Below the pieces are notes generated by a model. That model was not told the DNA's origin, did no database searches, and saw nothing but the letters and a program-made list of their open reading frames with translations. Positions 32,419-41,315 of a stretch of 64,000 nucleotides of DNA are shown here, in pieces. The stretch comes from Microbacterium sp. PM5 (lineage in GTDB: Bacteria > Actinomycetota > Actinomycetes > Actinomycetales > Microbacteriaceae): the NCBI RefSeq assembly GCF_003293595.1, contig NZ_CP022162.1:2859432-2923431 (forward strand), written 5' to 3'. Position numbers and translations under genes: made by a program. The stretch's first letter is position 1. The number at the start of each line of letters is the position of its first letter.

Positions 32419-32463
32419 TCGCGACACGGTCGCGACGCGGCTGCGACATCCGTTTCGTAACGT
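32419..32463 (+). promoter_or_regulatory. Tandem 11-bp repeats and leaderless -10 box of the lipoprotein gene
   Basis: Three consecutive 11-bp units begin at 32419, 32430 and 32441 (TCGCGACACGG, TCGCGACGCGG, CTGCGACATCC). They lead into a -10 box TAACGT at 32458-32463 that ends 7 nt before the ATG at 32471. OmpR-family regulators bind direct repeats with 11-bp phasing, and such a regulator is encoded two genes on, at 33033. Confidence 0.55.
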
Positions 32464-32470
32464 TGTCTGC

Positions 32471-33016
32471 ATGAAAACGGTACGCCGCCCTCTCGCTCTG
32501 TCCTTCGCGCTCCTGATCGCGGGCTGCGCACTCGCCGGCTGCAGCGTCCGGGTGTCCGACGCCGGCGCCGCGACCTCGACGGCCGCAGATACGGCCGCAT
32601 CCACGTCTCCGACGGCAGCGGCGCCCTCGCCGTCGCCGAGCGACAGCGCGAACGTGCGCGGTGTCGTCGATGACGAGCGCATGGCGAAGCTGCAGCGCAG
32701 TCGCTGGAGCGACAAGGTCACGCAGCACGTGGCGTGCGTGGACGGCGCGTACACGGTCGACCGCAACGCCGACGCACTGGTCGTGGAGGTGACAGGCGAC
32801 TGCCGGGAGGTCACGATCCTGGCCTCGGCGGCCACCGTCCTGCTGCCCGCTGTCGACGAGCTCAGCGTTCAGGGCGACGGGAACATCGTCATCGTCGCCG
32901 CGGCCCGCGAGATCGTGCTGGACACGGGCGCGGACGCGAACCTCGTCGGCTGGGAGAGCGGCACGGCTGTCGTCAAGGATGCCGGCACCCTCAACGGCAC
33001 GACGCCGATCTCCTGA
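32471..33016 (+). CDS. DUF3060-type secreted lipoprotein
   Basis: A 181-residue lipoprotein. The signal peptide contains two overlapping lipoboxes, LIAGC (C19) and ALAGC (C24); either could be used. A Ser/Thr/Pro/Ala linker (about 33-60) is followed by a beta-rich C-terminal domain with repeated short strands (YTVDRNADALVVEVTGDC, SVQGDGNIVIVAAA), the style of DUF3060. The two cysteines of the mature domain, about residues 89 and 107, could form a disulfide. The next gene, a response regulator, begins 17 bp after the stop, so the lipoprotein may be a signal input for the kinase. Confidence 0.8.
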   Translation: MKTVRRPLALSFALLIAGCALAGCSVRVSDAGAATSTAADTAASTSPTAAAPSPSPSDSANVRGVVDDERMAKLQRSRWSDKVTQHVACVDGAYTVDRNADALVVEVTGDCREVTILASAATVLLPAVDELSVQGDGNIVIVAAAREIVLDTGADANLVGWESGTAVVKDAGTLNGTTPIS

Positions 33017-33032
33017 TCGGTACGATCCGTTC

Positions 33033-33749
33033 ATGACCTCCGCGCCGCCGCGTCTGCTCCTCGTCGACGATGAGAGCTCGATCACCGACGGCCTCGCCCC
33101 GTTCCTGACGCGCAGCGGGTTCGAGGTGCGCGTTGCGGCGGACGGTCAGCAGGCGTGGGACGTCGTCACGCGCTGGGTTCCCGACATCATCGTCAGCGAC
33201 GTGATGATGCCGGTGCTGGACGGTCGGGAGTTCGTCCGCCGGCTGCGCGCGGCCGGAGACAGCACGCCGGCGATCCTGCTCACGCGAGTCGGAGAGTCGG
33301 GCGAGCGTTCGGCTGCGCTCGAAGAAGGCGCCGACGACTACCTCAACAAGCCGTTCGACCCGCAGGAGCTCGTCGCCCGCGCACGCGCGGTGATGCGCCG
33401 CGTCGCCGCGGGAGCCGCCCCGTTGGTGACGTCGCAGACGCTCGTCGCCGACGGCCTGAGACTGGACCGCCCCGGTCGTCGCGTCTGGCGGGGGGATGCC
33501 GAGGTGCCGTTGACCCCGAAGGCGTTCCAACTGCTGGAGTACCTCATGGCGCGCCCCGGCGAGGTGCATACCCGCGAGCGACTGCTGTCGGCGCTGTGGG
33601 GCTTCGACTTCGCCTCGCACACGCGAGCGGTCGACCACCGTGTCGCGGAGCTGCGGTCTGCTCTCGGCGACGACGCGACGGACCCGCGCTACGTCGAGAC
33701 CGTTGCGGGTGTCGGCTACCGGTTCCGCGCCGAGGTGCGCCGCGCATGA
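33033..33749 (+). CDS. OmpR-family response regulator
   Basis: A 238-residue regulator. The receiver domain (about 5-120) has VDDE at 11-14, phosphoacceptor D56 (VSDVMMPVLDG) and K106 (NKPF). The winged-helix domain (about 140-235) ends TVAGVGYRFRAEV. A TACGAT box at 33021-33026 ends 6 nt before the ATG, so the gene can start its own leaderless transcript besides readthrough from the lipoprotein gene. Its stop overlaps the kinase start by ATGA. The exact ligand or regulon cannot be deduced; the tandem repeats at 32419 are a plausible target. Confidence 0.92.
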   Translation: MTSAPPRLLLVDDESSITDGLAPFLTRSGFEVRVAADGQQAWDVVTRWVPDIIVSDVMMPVLDGREFVRRLRAAGDSTPAILLTRVGESGERSAALEEGADDYLNKPFDPQELVARARAVMRRVAAGAAPLVTSQTLVADGLRLDRPGRRVWRGDAEVPLTPKAFQLLEYLMARPGEVHTRERLLSALWGFDFASHTRAVDHRVAELRSALGDDATDPRYVETVAGVGYRFRAEVRRA

Positions 33750-34633
33750 ACACTCGCGTCGGGGTGCTGGTTCTCGCCGCTGCCGCTGTCGTCTCAGCCG
33801 GTGTCGCCGTCGCCGGCGTCATCGCAGGAGACCGGCGATCGATCGTGGTCGAGGCCGGCGTTCCGGCCGTGGGCGTGGGCGTCGCGGTCCTGTTCGCCGC
33901 GGCGGCCGCGGCTCTCGCTCTCGCGGCTCACCGCCGGAGTCGTCTCCTCGAGACGACACGGCGCACCACGCGCGACACGGCGGCCTCGGAGCACCGACGC
34001 TTTCTCGCTCGACTCGACCACGAGTTGAAGAATCCCGTGACGGCGATCCGCGTCGCCGTCGCCGCGAGCGAGGCCGATACGCCCCAGCTCGCGACCATCG
34101 ATGCCCAGACGGCCCGGCTCTCGCGGCTGGTCGCCGATCTTCGCAAACTCTCCGAACTGCAGACGTCCGAGATCGAGCGCTCGCGTGTGTCGGTCGCCGC
34201 GCTGGTGACGGACGTCGTCGACGCGGTCCGGGACGCTCACGGGCGCGAGGTGGCGGTGACCCTGCCGGCGGCGCCCTGGCCGCTGCCGGACGTGGTGGGC
34301 GATCCCGACCTGTTGTTCGTGGCCCTGTTCAACGTGGTGGCGAACGCGGCCAAGTACTCCGAGCCGAGCGATGTGATCGAGATCCGCGGCGACGAGAAGC
34401 ACGGTGCCGTCGTCCTCGACGTCGCCGACACCGGCCGCGGCATCCCCGCCGACGAGATCGATGCGGTCTTCGACGAGTTGGCTCGGGGCCGCAACGCGCG
34501 TGATCGCGCAGGCAGCGGTTTGGGCCTGGCACTGGTGCGCACCATCGTCGACAGGCACGGCGGCGAGGTCACGATCGCCTCGCGCGAGGGCGACGGCACG
34601 CGTGTGCGCCTGGCGCTGCCCGCCGCCGGATGA
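33746..34633 (+). CDS. Small intramembrane-sensing histidine kinase
   Basis: A 295-residue histidine kinase. Two membrane spans (about 5-25 and 37-61) are joined by only about 12 residues, so there is no real extracytoplasmic sensor domain. The HisKA helix has phosphoacceptor His in ARLDHELKNPVTAI, and the HATPase domain has its N box (NVVANAAKYS), G1 (DTGRGIPADEI) and G2 (GSGLGLALV). No HAMP domain is visible. Kinases of this layout sense within the membrane or through a partner, here possibly the lipoprotein at 32471. The start is set by the ATGA overlap with the regulator. Confidence 0.92.
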   Translation: MNTRVGVLVLAAAAVVSAGVAVAGVIAGDRRSIVVEAGVPAVGVGVAVLFAAAAAALALAAHRRSRLLETTRRTTRDTAASEHRRFLARLDHELKNPVTAIRVAVAASEADTPQLATIDAQTARLSRLVADLRKLSELQTSEIERSRVSVAALVTDVVDAVRDAHGREVAVTLPAAPWPLPDVVGDPDLLFVALFNVVANAAKYSEPSDVIEIRGDEKHGAVVLDVADTGRGIPADEIDAVFDELARGRNARDRAGSGLGLALVRTIVDRHGGEVTIASREGDGTRVRLALPAAG

Positions 34634-34645
34634 GCGGCAGTCAGG

Positions 34646-37600
34646 TCAGACGGTGAGAGCCTTCTCGAGGATCGCGGCCTGCTCGCGCGCGTGCACCTTC
34701 GGTGAGCCGGTCGCGGTGGAGGCGGCGGCGGCGCGGGACACGCGGCGGATCGTGCGTCCGTGCAGGTGCTTGACGACCTCGAGCGCGATGAACGGCCAGG
34801 CGCCCTGGTTCTCGGGCTCGTCCTGCACCCAGACCAGCTGGGCGTTCGGGTAGCGGTCGATCACGGCGTTCAGCTGATCGATCGGAGCCGGGTACAGCTG
34901 CTCGAGGCGGACGAGAGCGACCTGCGGGTTCGGCTTCTTGTCGAGCTCGGCCTTGAGGTCCCAGTGGATCTTGCCCGAGTGCAGCAGCACCTTGGTGACC
35001 GCCGACGGGTCGAGGTTGCGATCGTCGTCCAGCACGGGCTCGAACCGTCCGGTGGTGAAGGCCTCGACGGGACTCGTCGCTCCGCGAAGGCGCAGCATCG
35101 CCTTGGGGGTGAACACGATCAGGGGACGACGGGGACGGGCGTACGCCTGGCGCCGCAGCAGGTGGAAGTACGACGCCGGGGTCGAGGGTCGCGCAACGGT
35201 CATGTTCTCCTGCGCACACATCTGCAGGTACCGCTCGATGCGGGCGGAGGAGTGGTCGGGACCCTGGCCCTCGTAGCCGTGCGGGAGCAGCAGCACGACA
35301 CTCGACTGCTGGCCCCACTTCTGGTCGGCCGCGGAGATGTACTCGTCGATCACCGACTGGGCACCGTTCGCGAAGTCGCCGAACTGCGCCTCCCACAGGG
35401 TGAGCGTGTCGGGCCGCTCGACGGAATACCCGTACTCGAACGCCATCGCCGCATACTCGCTGAGCAGGGAGTCGTAGACGTAGAACCGGCCCTGGCTCTC
35501 CGACAGGTTCGCCAGCGGAAGCCACTCCTGTCCGTTCGCCCGGTCGTGGAGCACGGCGTGGCGCTGGACGAACGTTCCACGGCGGGCGTCCTGGCCGGCC
35601 AGGCGCACGTTCGTGCCTTCCATCAAGACCGACCCGAAGGCCAGCAGTTCGCCGAAGCCCCAGTCGATCTGGCCGTTGCGGCTCATGTCGAGGCGCTTCT
35701 CCAGCAGCTGCTGCAGCTTGTTGTGCACCGTGAAGCCATCGGGCTTGTTCACGAAGGCGTCGCCGATCTGGTGCACGACCTCGGTCGCGACGCCGGTGGT
35801 CTCCGGCTCGCCGACCGCCTGCTCCACGCCGCCCGTGACGGCGGGGGAGACGATGCCGGTGGCACCGGTCTCGGCGGCGTGGGTCTCGGCGAAGGCGATC
35901 TCGAGACGGTTCTGGAAGTCCTGCTTGGCCTTCTCGTACTCTTCCTCGGTGATGTCGCCGCGACCGACGAGCGACTCGGTGTAGAGCCGGCGCACGGATC
36001 GCTTCGCTTCGATGAGGTTGGTCATCAGCGGCTGCGTCATCGACGGGTCGTCGCCCTCGTTGTGTCCGCGGCGGCGGTAGCAGACGAGGTCGATGACGAC
36101 ATCGCGGTTGAACTCCTGGCGGTACGCGACGGCGAGCTCGGCGACGCGGACCACGGCTTCGGGGTCGTCGCCGTTCACGTGGAAGATCGGCGCCTGGATG
36201 GTCTTGGCGACATCGGTCGCATAGACCGAGGTGCGACCGTCCTGGGGCAGCGTCGTGAAGCCGACCTGATTGTTGACGACCACGTGCACGGTGCCGCCCG
36301 TGCGGTATCCGCGCAGCTGCGACATCTGCAGCGTCTCGACGACGACGCCCTGCCCGGCGAAGGCCGCGTCGCCGTGGACGAGGATCGGCAGCCAGGAGAA
36401 CGAGCCGATCGGCATGCGGTCCTGCTTGGCGCGGACGATGCCCTCCAGCACGCCGTCGACCGTCTCGAGGTGCGACGGGTTGGCCGCCAGGTACACCGGC
36501 AGCTCCTCACCGGCATCCGACACGAACGTGCCCTGCGTGCCGAGGTGGTACTTGACGTCACCCGAGCCGCTCTTCGAGCCGATCGCGACGGAGCCCTCGA
36601 ACTCGCGGAAGATCTGGCTGTAGGTCTTTCCGGCGATGTTGGTCAGGACGTTCAGGCGCCCACGGTGCGCCATGCCGATGGCGGCGCCGTCGAGACCCGC
36701 GCCCGCTGCCCCCTGCAGGATCTGATCCAGCAGCGGGATGAGCGACTCGCCGCCCTCGAGGCTGAAGCGCTTCTGGCCGACGTACTTCGTCTGCAGGAAC
36801 GTCTCGAAGGCCTCGGCCTGGTTGAGCTTGTCGAGGATGCGCAGCTGCTCGTCGTGGCTCGGCTTCTGGTACTTGACCTCGACGTTGTCCTGGAACCACT
36901 TGCGCTGGGCCGGGTCCTGGATGTGCATGTACTCGACGCCGATCGTGCGGCAGTAGGAGTCGCGGAGCACGCCGAGGATGTCGCGGAGCTTCATGAGCCT
37001 TCTGCCGCCGAAACCTCCCGTGACGAACTCGCGGTCGAGGTCCCAGAAGGTGAGGCCGTGGTTCTCGATCTCGAGGTCGGGGTGCGTGCGCTGCACGTAC
37101 TCGAGGGGATCCGTGTCGGCCATGAGGTGGCCGCGGACGCGGTAGGAGTTGATGAGCTCCTGCACGCGGGCGGTCTTGTCGACGCGCTCGGCGATGTCGA
37201 CGTTGATGTCGCCGGCCCAGTGGATCGGGGCGTACGGAATGCGCAGGGCCGCGAAGATGCCCTCGTAGAAGCCGCGCTGACCGGTGAGCAGCTCGTGCAC
37301 GATCTTCAGGAACTCGCCCGAGCCCGCGCCCTGGATGACGCGGTGGTCGTACGTGCTGGTCAGCGTGATCGTCTTGCCGATGCCGAGCTCGACGAGGGTC
37401 TTCTCGCTCGAGCCCTGGAACTCGGCCGGGTACTCGAGGGCGCCCGCGCCGACGATGCAGCCCTGTCCTTTCATGAGGCGCGGCACGGAGTGGACCGTCC
37501 CGATGCCGCCGGGATTGGTCAGCGAGATCGTGGTGCCCTGGAAGTCGGCCGCCGTCAGCTTGTTGCCGCGGGCGCGCTTGACGAGGTCCTCGTAGGCAGC

Positions 37601-38374
37601 GAGGTACTCGCCGAAGGTGAGCGACTCGGCCTGCTTGATCGAGGGGACCATCAGCGCGCGCGAGCCGTCGGGCTTGGGCAGATCGATCGCGATGCCGAGG
37701 TTGATGTGCGCCGGCGCGACGACGGAGGGCTTGCCGTCGATCTCGGCGTAGGACACGTTCTGGCTGGGGAAGGCCTTGAGGGCTTGGATCAGCGCCCAGC
37801 CGATGAGGTGCGTGAAGCTCACCTTGCCGCCGCGGGTGCGCGACATGTGGTTGTTGATCACGATGCGGTTGTCGATCATGAGCTTCGCCGGCACGGTGCG
37901 CACGCTCGTCGCGGTGGGCACGGTCAGCGACTCGTCCATGTTCGCGGCAAGAGTCTTCGGCATGCCGCGCAGCGGTGTGACGACGTCCTCGCGGGCGGCG
38001 GGAGTCGGCGTCGGCTCGGTGCTCGGCGCCTGCGCCGGCACAGGCTGGGGGGAGGCGGGGCGGGCCGTCGTGCGGGCGACCGGCTGGGCGCCGACGACCG
38101 GGATCGGTGCCGTCATCGGGCGCGGCTCGGCGGCCGCCGCCGGCGACGCGGCGGGAGCGGGCGCGGCGGGCGGAGCGGTGGGAGTGGGCGCAGCATCCTT
38201 CTGCGTCTTCTCGTACGCCTCAAGCACAGGCCACCACGCCCGGTCGACCGAGTCGCGATCCTTCGCGAACTGGTCGTACATCTCGGCGACGAGCCATTCG
38301 TTGGCCCCGAATTCGCCGTCGCTCGAAGTTCCCACGCCGGTCACCTGACTGGACACGGTTGCGCCTGCTTTCAT
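34646..38374 (-). CDS. kgd: Multifunctional 2-oxoglutarate decarboxylase/dehydrogenase Kgd (OdhA)
   Basis: A 1242-residue actinobacterial E1o-E2o fusion of the TCA cycle. An N-terminal segment (GANEWLVAEMYDQF, 23-36) and a Pro/Ala linker (about 61-128) precede the E2-type acyltransferase core (about 135-360), which has H344 in YDHRVIQGAG. The usual catalytic Asp of DHRxxDG is Gln, as in other actinobacteria. There is no lipoyl domain. The E1 part (about 365-1242) has the thiamine diphosphate motif starting GDAAFAGQG and ending VVNNQ. The ATG lies in a 12-bp palindrome TTCATCGATGAA (38370-38381). A GTG at 38356 is an alternative start. A TACCCT box (minus, 38442-38447) may be its -10. Confidence 0.95.
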   Translation of the reverse strand: MKAGATVSSQVTGVGTSSDGEFGANEWLVAEMYDQFAKDRDSVDRAWWPVLEAYEKTQKDAAPTPTAPPAAPAPAASPAAAAEPRPMTAPIPVVGAQPVARTTARPASPQPVPAQAPSTEPTPTPAAREDVVTPLRGMPKTLAANMDESLTVPTATSVRTVPAKLMIDNRIVINNHMSRTRGGKVSFTHLIGWALIQALKAFPSQNVSYAEIDGKPSVVAPAHINLGIAIDLPKPDGSRALMVPSIKQAESLTFGEYLAAYEDLVKRARGNKLTAADFQGTTISLTNPGGIGTVHSVPRLMKGQGCIVGAGALEYPAEFQGSSEKTLVELGIGKTITLTSTYDHRVIQGAGSGEFLKIVHELLTGQRGFYEGIFAALRIPYAPIHWAGDINVDIAERVDKTARVQELINSYRVRGHLMADTDPLEYVQRTHPDLEIENHGLTFWDLDREFVTGGFGGRRLMKLRDILGVLRDSYCRTIGVEYMHIQDPAQRKWFQDNVEVKYQKPSHDEQLRILDKLNQAEAFETFLQTKYVGQKRFSLEGGESLIPLLDQILQGAAGAGLDGAAIGMAHRGRLNVLTNIAGKTYSQIFREFEGSVAIGSKSGSGDVKYHLGTQGTFVSDAGEELPVYLAANPSHLETVDGVLEGIVRAKQDRMPIGSFSWLPILVHGDAAFAGQGVVVETLQMSQLRGYRTGGTVHVVVNNQVGFTTLPQDGRTSVYATDVAKTIQAPIFHVNGDDPEAVVRVAELAVAYRQEFNRDVVIDLVCYRRRGHNEGDDPSMTQPLMTNLIEAKRSVRRLYTESLVGRGDITEEEYEKAKQDFQNRLEIAFAETHAAETGATGIVSPAVTGGVEQAVGEPETTGVATEVVHQIGDAFVNKPDGFTVHNKLQQLLEKRLDMSRNGQIDWGFGELLAFGSVLMEGTNVRLAGQDARRGTFVQRHAVLHDRANGQEWLPLANLSESQGRFYVYDSLLSEYAAMAFEYGYSVERPDTLTLWEAQFGDFANGAQSVIDEYISAADQKWGQQSSVVLLLPHGYEGQGPDHSSARIERYLQMCAQENMTVARPSTPASYFHLLRRQAYARPRRPLIVFTPKAMLRLRGATSPVEAFTTGRFEPVLDDDRNLDPSAVTKVLLHSGKIHWDLKAELDKKPNPQVALVRLEQLYPAPIDQLNAVIDRYPNAQLVWVQDEPENQGAWPFIALEVVKHLHGRTIRRVSRAAAASTATGSPKVHAREQAAILEKALTV

Positions 38375-38478
38375 CGATGAACTTCAGATCGTGCGAGGCC
38401 CGCTGCCGTGTATGGCGCGGCCCACACGCACACGTTCATCAAGGGTATCCCAGGTTTTCTGTCGGTACCGTGGGAGTC

Positions 38479-39936
38479 ATGCAGTTCTCCGGCGCACAGC
38501 CCACCGTCGACCTCACGTACTCGGACGTCTTCCTCGTCCCGCGACGGTCCGGTGTGACCAGCCGCCTCGACGTCGATCTGTCGCCGCGCGACGGCACCTC
38601 CGCGACGATCCCTCTCGTCGCCTCCAACATGAACTCCGTCACCGGACCGCGTCTGGCCGCTGCCCTCGCCCGACGCGGCGGGCTCGGCGTGCTGCCGCAG
38701 GACATGGCGCTGCAGGACATCGACGCGGCGATCCGCTGGGTCAAGGACCAGCCCGTGCGGTGGGACACGCCACTCGTGCTGGGCGCCGACGCGACCGTCG
38801 CCGAGGCCGCGGCGCTGCTTCCCGCGACGGAGGGCCACGGCATCGTCGTAGTCTCCGGCGACACCGCCCGCGTCCACGTGGACGACATCCTCGGGGTCGT
38901 GCCGGCCACGCGCCTCGGCACGGCCCTTCCCGACGCGCGCCTGGGCGATCTCACCCGCGGTCGCGGCGTCTCGATCGACGCCGACGACGTCGCCGATGCC
39001 CGGCACGCTTTCGACCTGCTCGTCGCCGCGGATGCCGAGACCGTGTGCGTCCTGCACCACGGATACCTCGTGGGCACCCTGTCGCAGCGCACCGCGTTGC
39101 GCTCGACGCTGTACCGGCCCGCGGTCGACGCGCACGGTCGACTGATCGTCGCGGCGGCGGTCGGCATCAACGGCGACGTCGCCGCGAAGGCGAAGGCCCT
39201 CGCGGCCGCCGGTGTGGACGTGCTCGTCGTCGACACCGCGCACGGCCACCAGGAGGGCATGCTGCGCGCGCTGCAGACCGTGGCGGGGCTCGGCCTCGGC
39301 AGCCCCATCGCGGCCGGGAACATCGTGACGGCGGAAGGCGTGCACGACCTCGTCGGAGCCGGCGCGTCGATCCTGAAGGTCGGGGTGGGGCCCGGCGCGA
39401 TGTGCACCACCCGCATGATGACGGCCGTCGGCCGCCCCCAGTTCTCCGCGGTGCTGGAGACTGCGCGGGCCGCCGCCGAGCTCGGGGCCCACGTCTGGGC
39501 CGACGGCGGCGTCCGCTATCCGCGCGATGTCGCGCTCGCCCTGGCGGCGGGGGCGGCATCTGTCATGATCGGCTCGTGGTTCGCCGGCACCATCGAAGCG
39601 CCCGGGCAGCTGCAGGTCGACGAGGGGGGCCGCGTCTATAAGGAGTCGTGGGGCATGGCGTCCACGAAGGCGGTCCAGGGGCGGTTCGGTCGGCTGGACG
39701 CCTACGAGCGTGCGCGCAAGGAGCTGTTCGCCGAGGGGATCTCGTCGTCGAAGATCTACCTCGATCCGCTGCGGCCGTCGGTCGAGGACCTCGTCGACAT
39801 GATCACCTCGGGCGTGCGCTCGTCGTTCACCTACGCGGGGGCGTCGACCGTCCCCGAATTCCACGAGCGTGCCACGGTGGGACTGCAGTCCGCAGCCGGC
39901 TACGAAGAGGGCAAGGCCCTGCCCGTCAGCTGGTGA
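38479..39936 (+). CDS. guaB1: GuaB1-family IMP dehydrogenase-related protein (GMP reductase)
   Basis: A 485-residue TIM-barrel protein of the IMPDH/GMPR family with a CBS-pair insertion (about 90-200). The catalytic loop VGPGAMCTTRMM carries C309, and the NAD/substrate blocks ASNMNSVTGPRLA, DTAHGHQEGMLRAL and ADGGVRYPRDVALALAAGA are intact. The mycobacterial GuaB1 has been shown to be a GMP reductase, so this protein probably recycles GMP to IMP, with the CBS pair sensing nucleotides. A TACCGT box at 38466-38471 ends 7 nt before the ATG. Divergent from kgd. Confidence 0.92.
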   Translation: MQFSGAQPTVDLTYSDVFLVPRRSGVTSRLDVDLSPRDGTSATIPLVASNMNSVTGPRLAAALARRGGLGVLPQDMALQDIDAAIRWVKDQPVRWDTPLVLGADATVAEAAALLPATEGHGIVVVSGDTARVHVDDILGVVPATRLGTALPDARLGDLTRGRGVSIDADDVADARHAFDLLVAADAETVCVLHHGYLVGTLSQRTALRSTLYRPAVDAHGRLIVAAAVGINGDVAAKAKALAAAGVDVLVVDTAHGHQEGMLRALQTVAGLGLGSPIAAGNIVTAEGVHDLVGAGASILKVGVGPGAMCTTRMMTAVGRPQFSAVLETARAAAELGAHVWADGGVRYPRDVALALAAGAASVMIGSWFAGTIEAPGQLQVDEGGRVYKESWGMASTKAVQGRFGRLDAYERARKELFAEGISSSKIYLDPLRPSVEDLVDMITSGVRSSFTYAGASTVPEFHERATVGLQSAAGYEEGKALPVSW

Positions 39937-39959
39937 CAGCCCGCGGCATCCACTCCCGC

Positions 39960-40022
39960 TCGCGCGGCCGAAATCGGCTCGCGCTGCGTTGATTTGAGGA
40001 GCGGATGCCGATAGCGGCAGCG
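39960..40022 (+). repeat. 63-bp imperfect direct repeat, copy 1
   Basis: Gapless match to 41111-41173 with 11 mismatches (about 82 percent identical). It lies between the guaB1 stop and the 3' end of the AbiEi/DUF559-like gene. It starts TCGCGCGGCCGAAATCGGC and ends GCGGCAGCG. The inner CGAAATCG/CGATTTCG palindrome seen in copy 2 is partly decayed here. Confidence 0.8.
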
Positions 40023-40031
40023 CGAGCGCGG

Positions 40032-41006
40032 TCAGCGCAACACCGGATCGCCGGAATGGGGCCGCGGCTTGGTGCTGCGCAGGCCGTCGGCGGTGAGGAT
40101 GTCGTAGACGCGTTGCGGGCGGTCGGCGTCGGTGGCTTCGAGGCGCGAGAACCCGCGCACCTCGCGGCGGATCTCGTTCTCACGGTTCTTCTCGTCGATG
40201 ACGATGGCCGCAGGCGTCCGCCCCGCCGTGTATTCGGGACTGAGATACTTCCCGCGCCCGTCGATCTCGAGCCAATGATCGGCATCCGGGAAGTACAGAT
40301 CGCCGTACACCAGCCGACCGCTGCGCAGCACGCGCCGCTCCTGCAACCGCGTCGGCGGAAACCCGAGCGCCGCCACCAGCAGCCGCACGTGGGTCTCGCG
40401 GACGTTTGCCGACAGCGGTGCCGACGATGCGAGCGCACGGCACGCACGAGCATCGCCCCGCACGGGCCTCTTGTCGTCGAGGAGCGCTTCGATCTCGGCC
40501 GCTGTCGTGAGCGCTCCTCCGGCGCGTCCGGTCCACAACGCCTGATCGATCGCCGTCACTGCGCGCAGGAACGGCAGCAGACGGGCGATATCCAGCGCGG
40601 TCTGGGCGGGAGTGGTGATCCGGTGGCGCCCGAACGGCACCGACATCCGTCCATCGCGCCCGAGCGCTCGCCGAGTGATCGCTCCTCCAGAGCGACCGCC
40701 TGTGGCCCGGTCCACCGTCACCTCGACCCGCGTCGGCCAGGCGCCGAGCACATCGATGCCCCACACGGCCGCCGCCGCGAAATGCGAAACGAGCGCGGGA
40801 GTGCGTACCCGCGCCATCACCTCCTGGACCCGAAGGCAGTGCTGCGCCACGGGGGACAGCTGCCGCCAGTCGGCGCCCATGACGAATGCCCCCGGCGCGA
40901 CGCGCACCCAGGTGCCGTCCGCCAGCATCCGCCGTGCGCGCCGATCGTCCAGCGGTTCGCGCAGTTCACGTCGGCGCAGAACCGCGATGCCCACGGAAGC
41001 CGTCAT
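40032..41006 (-). CDS. AbiEi-like/DUF559 domain protein, possible nuclease
   Basis: A 324-residue protein. The N-terminal 100 residues resemble the winged-helix and following region of AbiEi-type antitoxin-like proteins. The C terminus (about 200-305) is a DUF559/Vsr-like restriction-endonuclease fold: E204 in RETHVR, D236, and the catalytic-type cluster E247-I-D249 with K253 (WLEIDGRGK). Homologues are frequent orphan genes in Microbacteriaceae; the function is unproven. GAGGG precedes the ATG at 41006. The gene sits alone between the 63-bp repeats, with no toxin or methylase partner. Its codon use looks like the rest of the window. Confidence 0.75.
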   Translation of the reverse strand: MTASVGIAVLRRRELREPLDDRRARRMLADGTWVRVAPGAFVMGADWRQLSPVAQHCLRVQEVMARVRTPALVSHFAAAAVWGIDVLGAWPTRVEVTVDRATGGRSGGAITRRALGRDGRMSVPFGRHRITTPAQTALDIARLLPFLRAVTAIDQALWTGRAGGALTTAAEIEALLDDKRPVRGDARACRALASSAPLSANVRETHVRLLVAALGFPPTRLQERRVLRSGRLVYGDLYFPDADHWLEIDGRGKYLSPEYTAGRTPAAIVIDEKNRENEIRREVRGFSRLEATDADRPQRVYDILTADGLRSTKPRPHSGDPVLR

Positions 41007-41315
41007 GTGTCGACCCTCGCAGGCGCCGACGCCCCGGCATCCACGCCGACCGGACCCCGTGGACACCCGCGCCCGCAGCCCTGCCGGGGGAGGAGGCTGT
41101 GTGCTCCCTATCGCGCGGTCGAAATCGGCTCGCGTGGCGTCGATTTCGGGCGCCGATGCAGATTTCGGCAGCGACTGCCCGGTGGATGCCGAGCCGCGGC
41201 ATCCAGCCCCGACACGGGCCGGGTGCCGTAAACTTCTTCGCACCATGGACGACCCTCCCAGTTGCAGACGATCGCCCCACCGACCCTCCCCGAGCATGAT
41301 CGGGGGTGACGTGTG
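41007..41315. other. Gene-free interval of about 310 bp
   Basis: This stretch lies between the divergent AbiEi/DUF559-like gene and the first CNNM gene. It holds the second 63-bp repeat and the binding site region of the CNNM gene (GGGGG near 41302). No credible ORF, RNA gene or terminator was found in the rest. Several short GC-rich hairpins are possible. Confidence 0.6.
41111..41173 (+). repeat. 63-bp imperfect direct repeat, copy 2
   Basis: Second copy, in the same orientation as 39960-40022 and 1,151 bp from it, 105 bp upstream of the AbiEi/DUF559-like start. It contains a perfect palindrome CGAAATCG-N13-CGATTTCG (41120-41148) and a further ATTTCGG nearby, so it could also be an operator or form a hairpin. 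Confidence 0.8.

Noticed and set aside
34760..38380. 1206-residue plus-strand ORF opposite kgd
   Set aside because: Shadow of kgd. The translation is a Val/Asp/Arg/His/Leu mixture with no domain.
40966..41280. 104-residue minus-strand ORF upstream of the AbiEi/DUF559-like gene
   Set aside because: It overlaps the start of that gene and the repeat, has low-complexity composition and shows no initiation signal.
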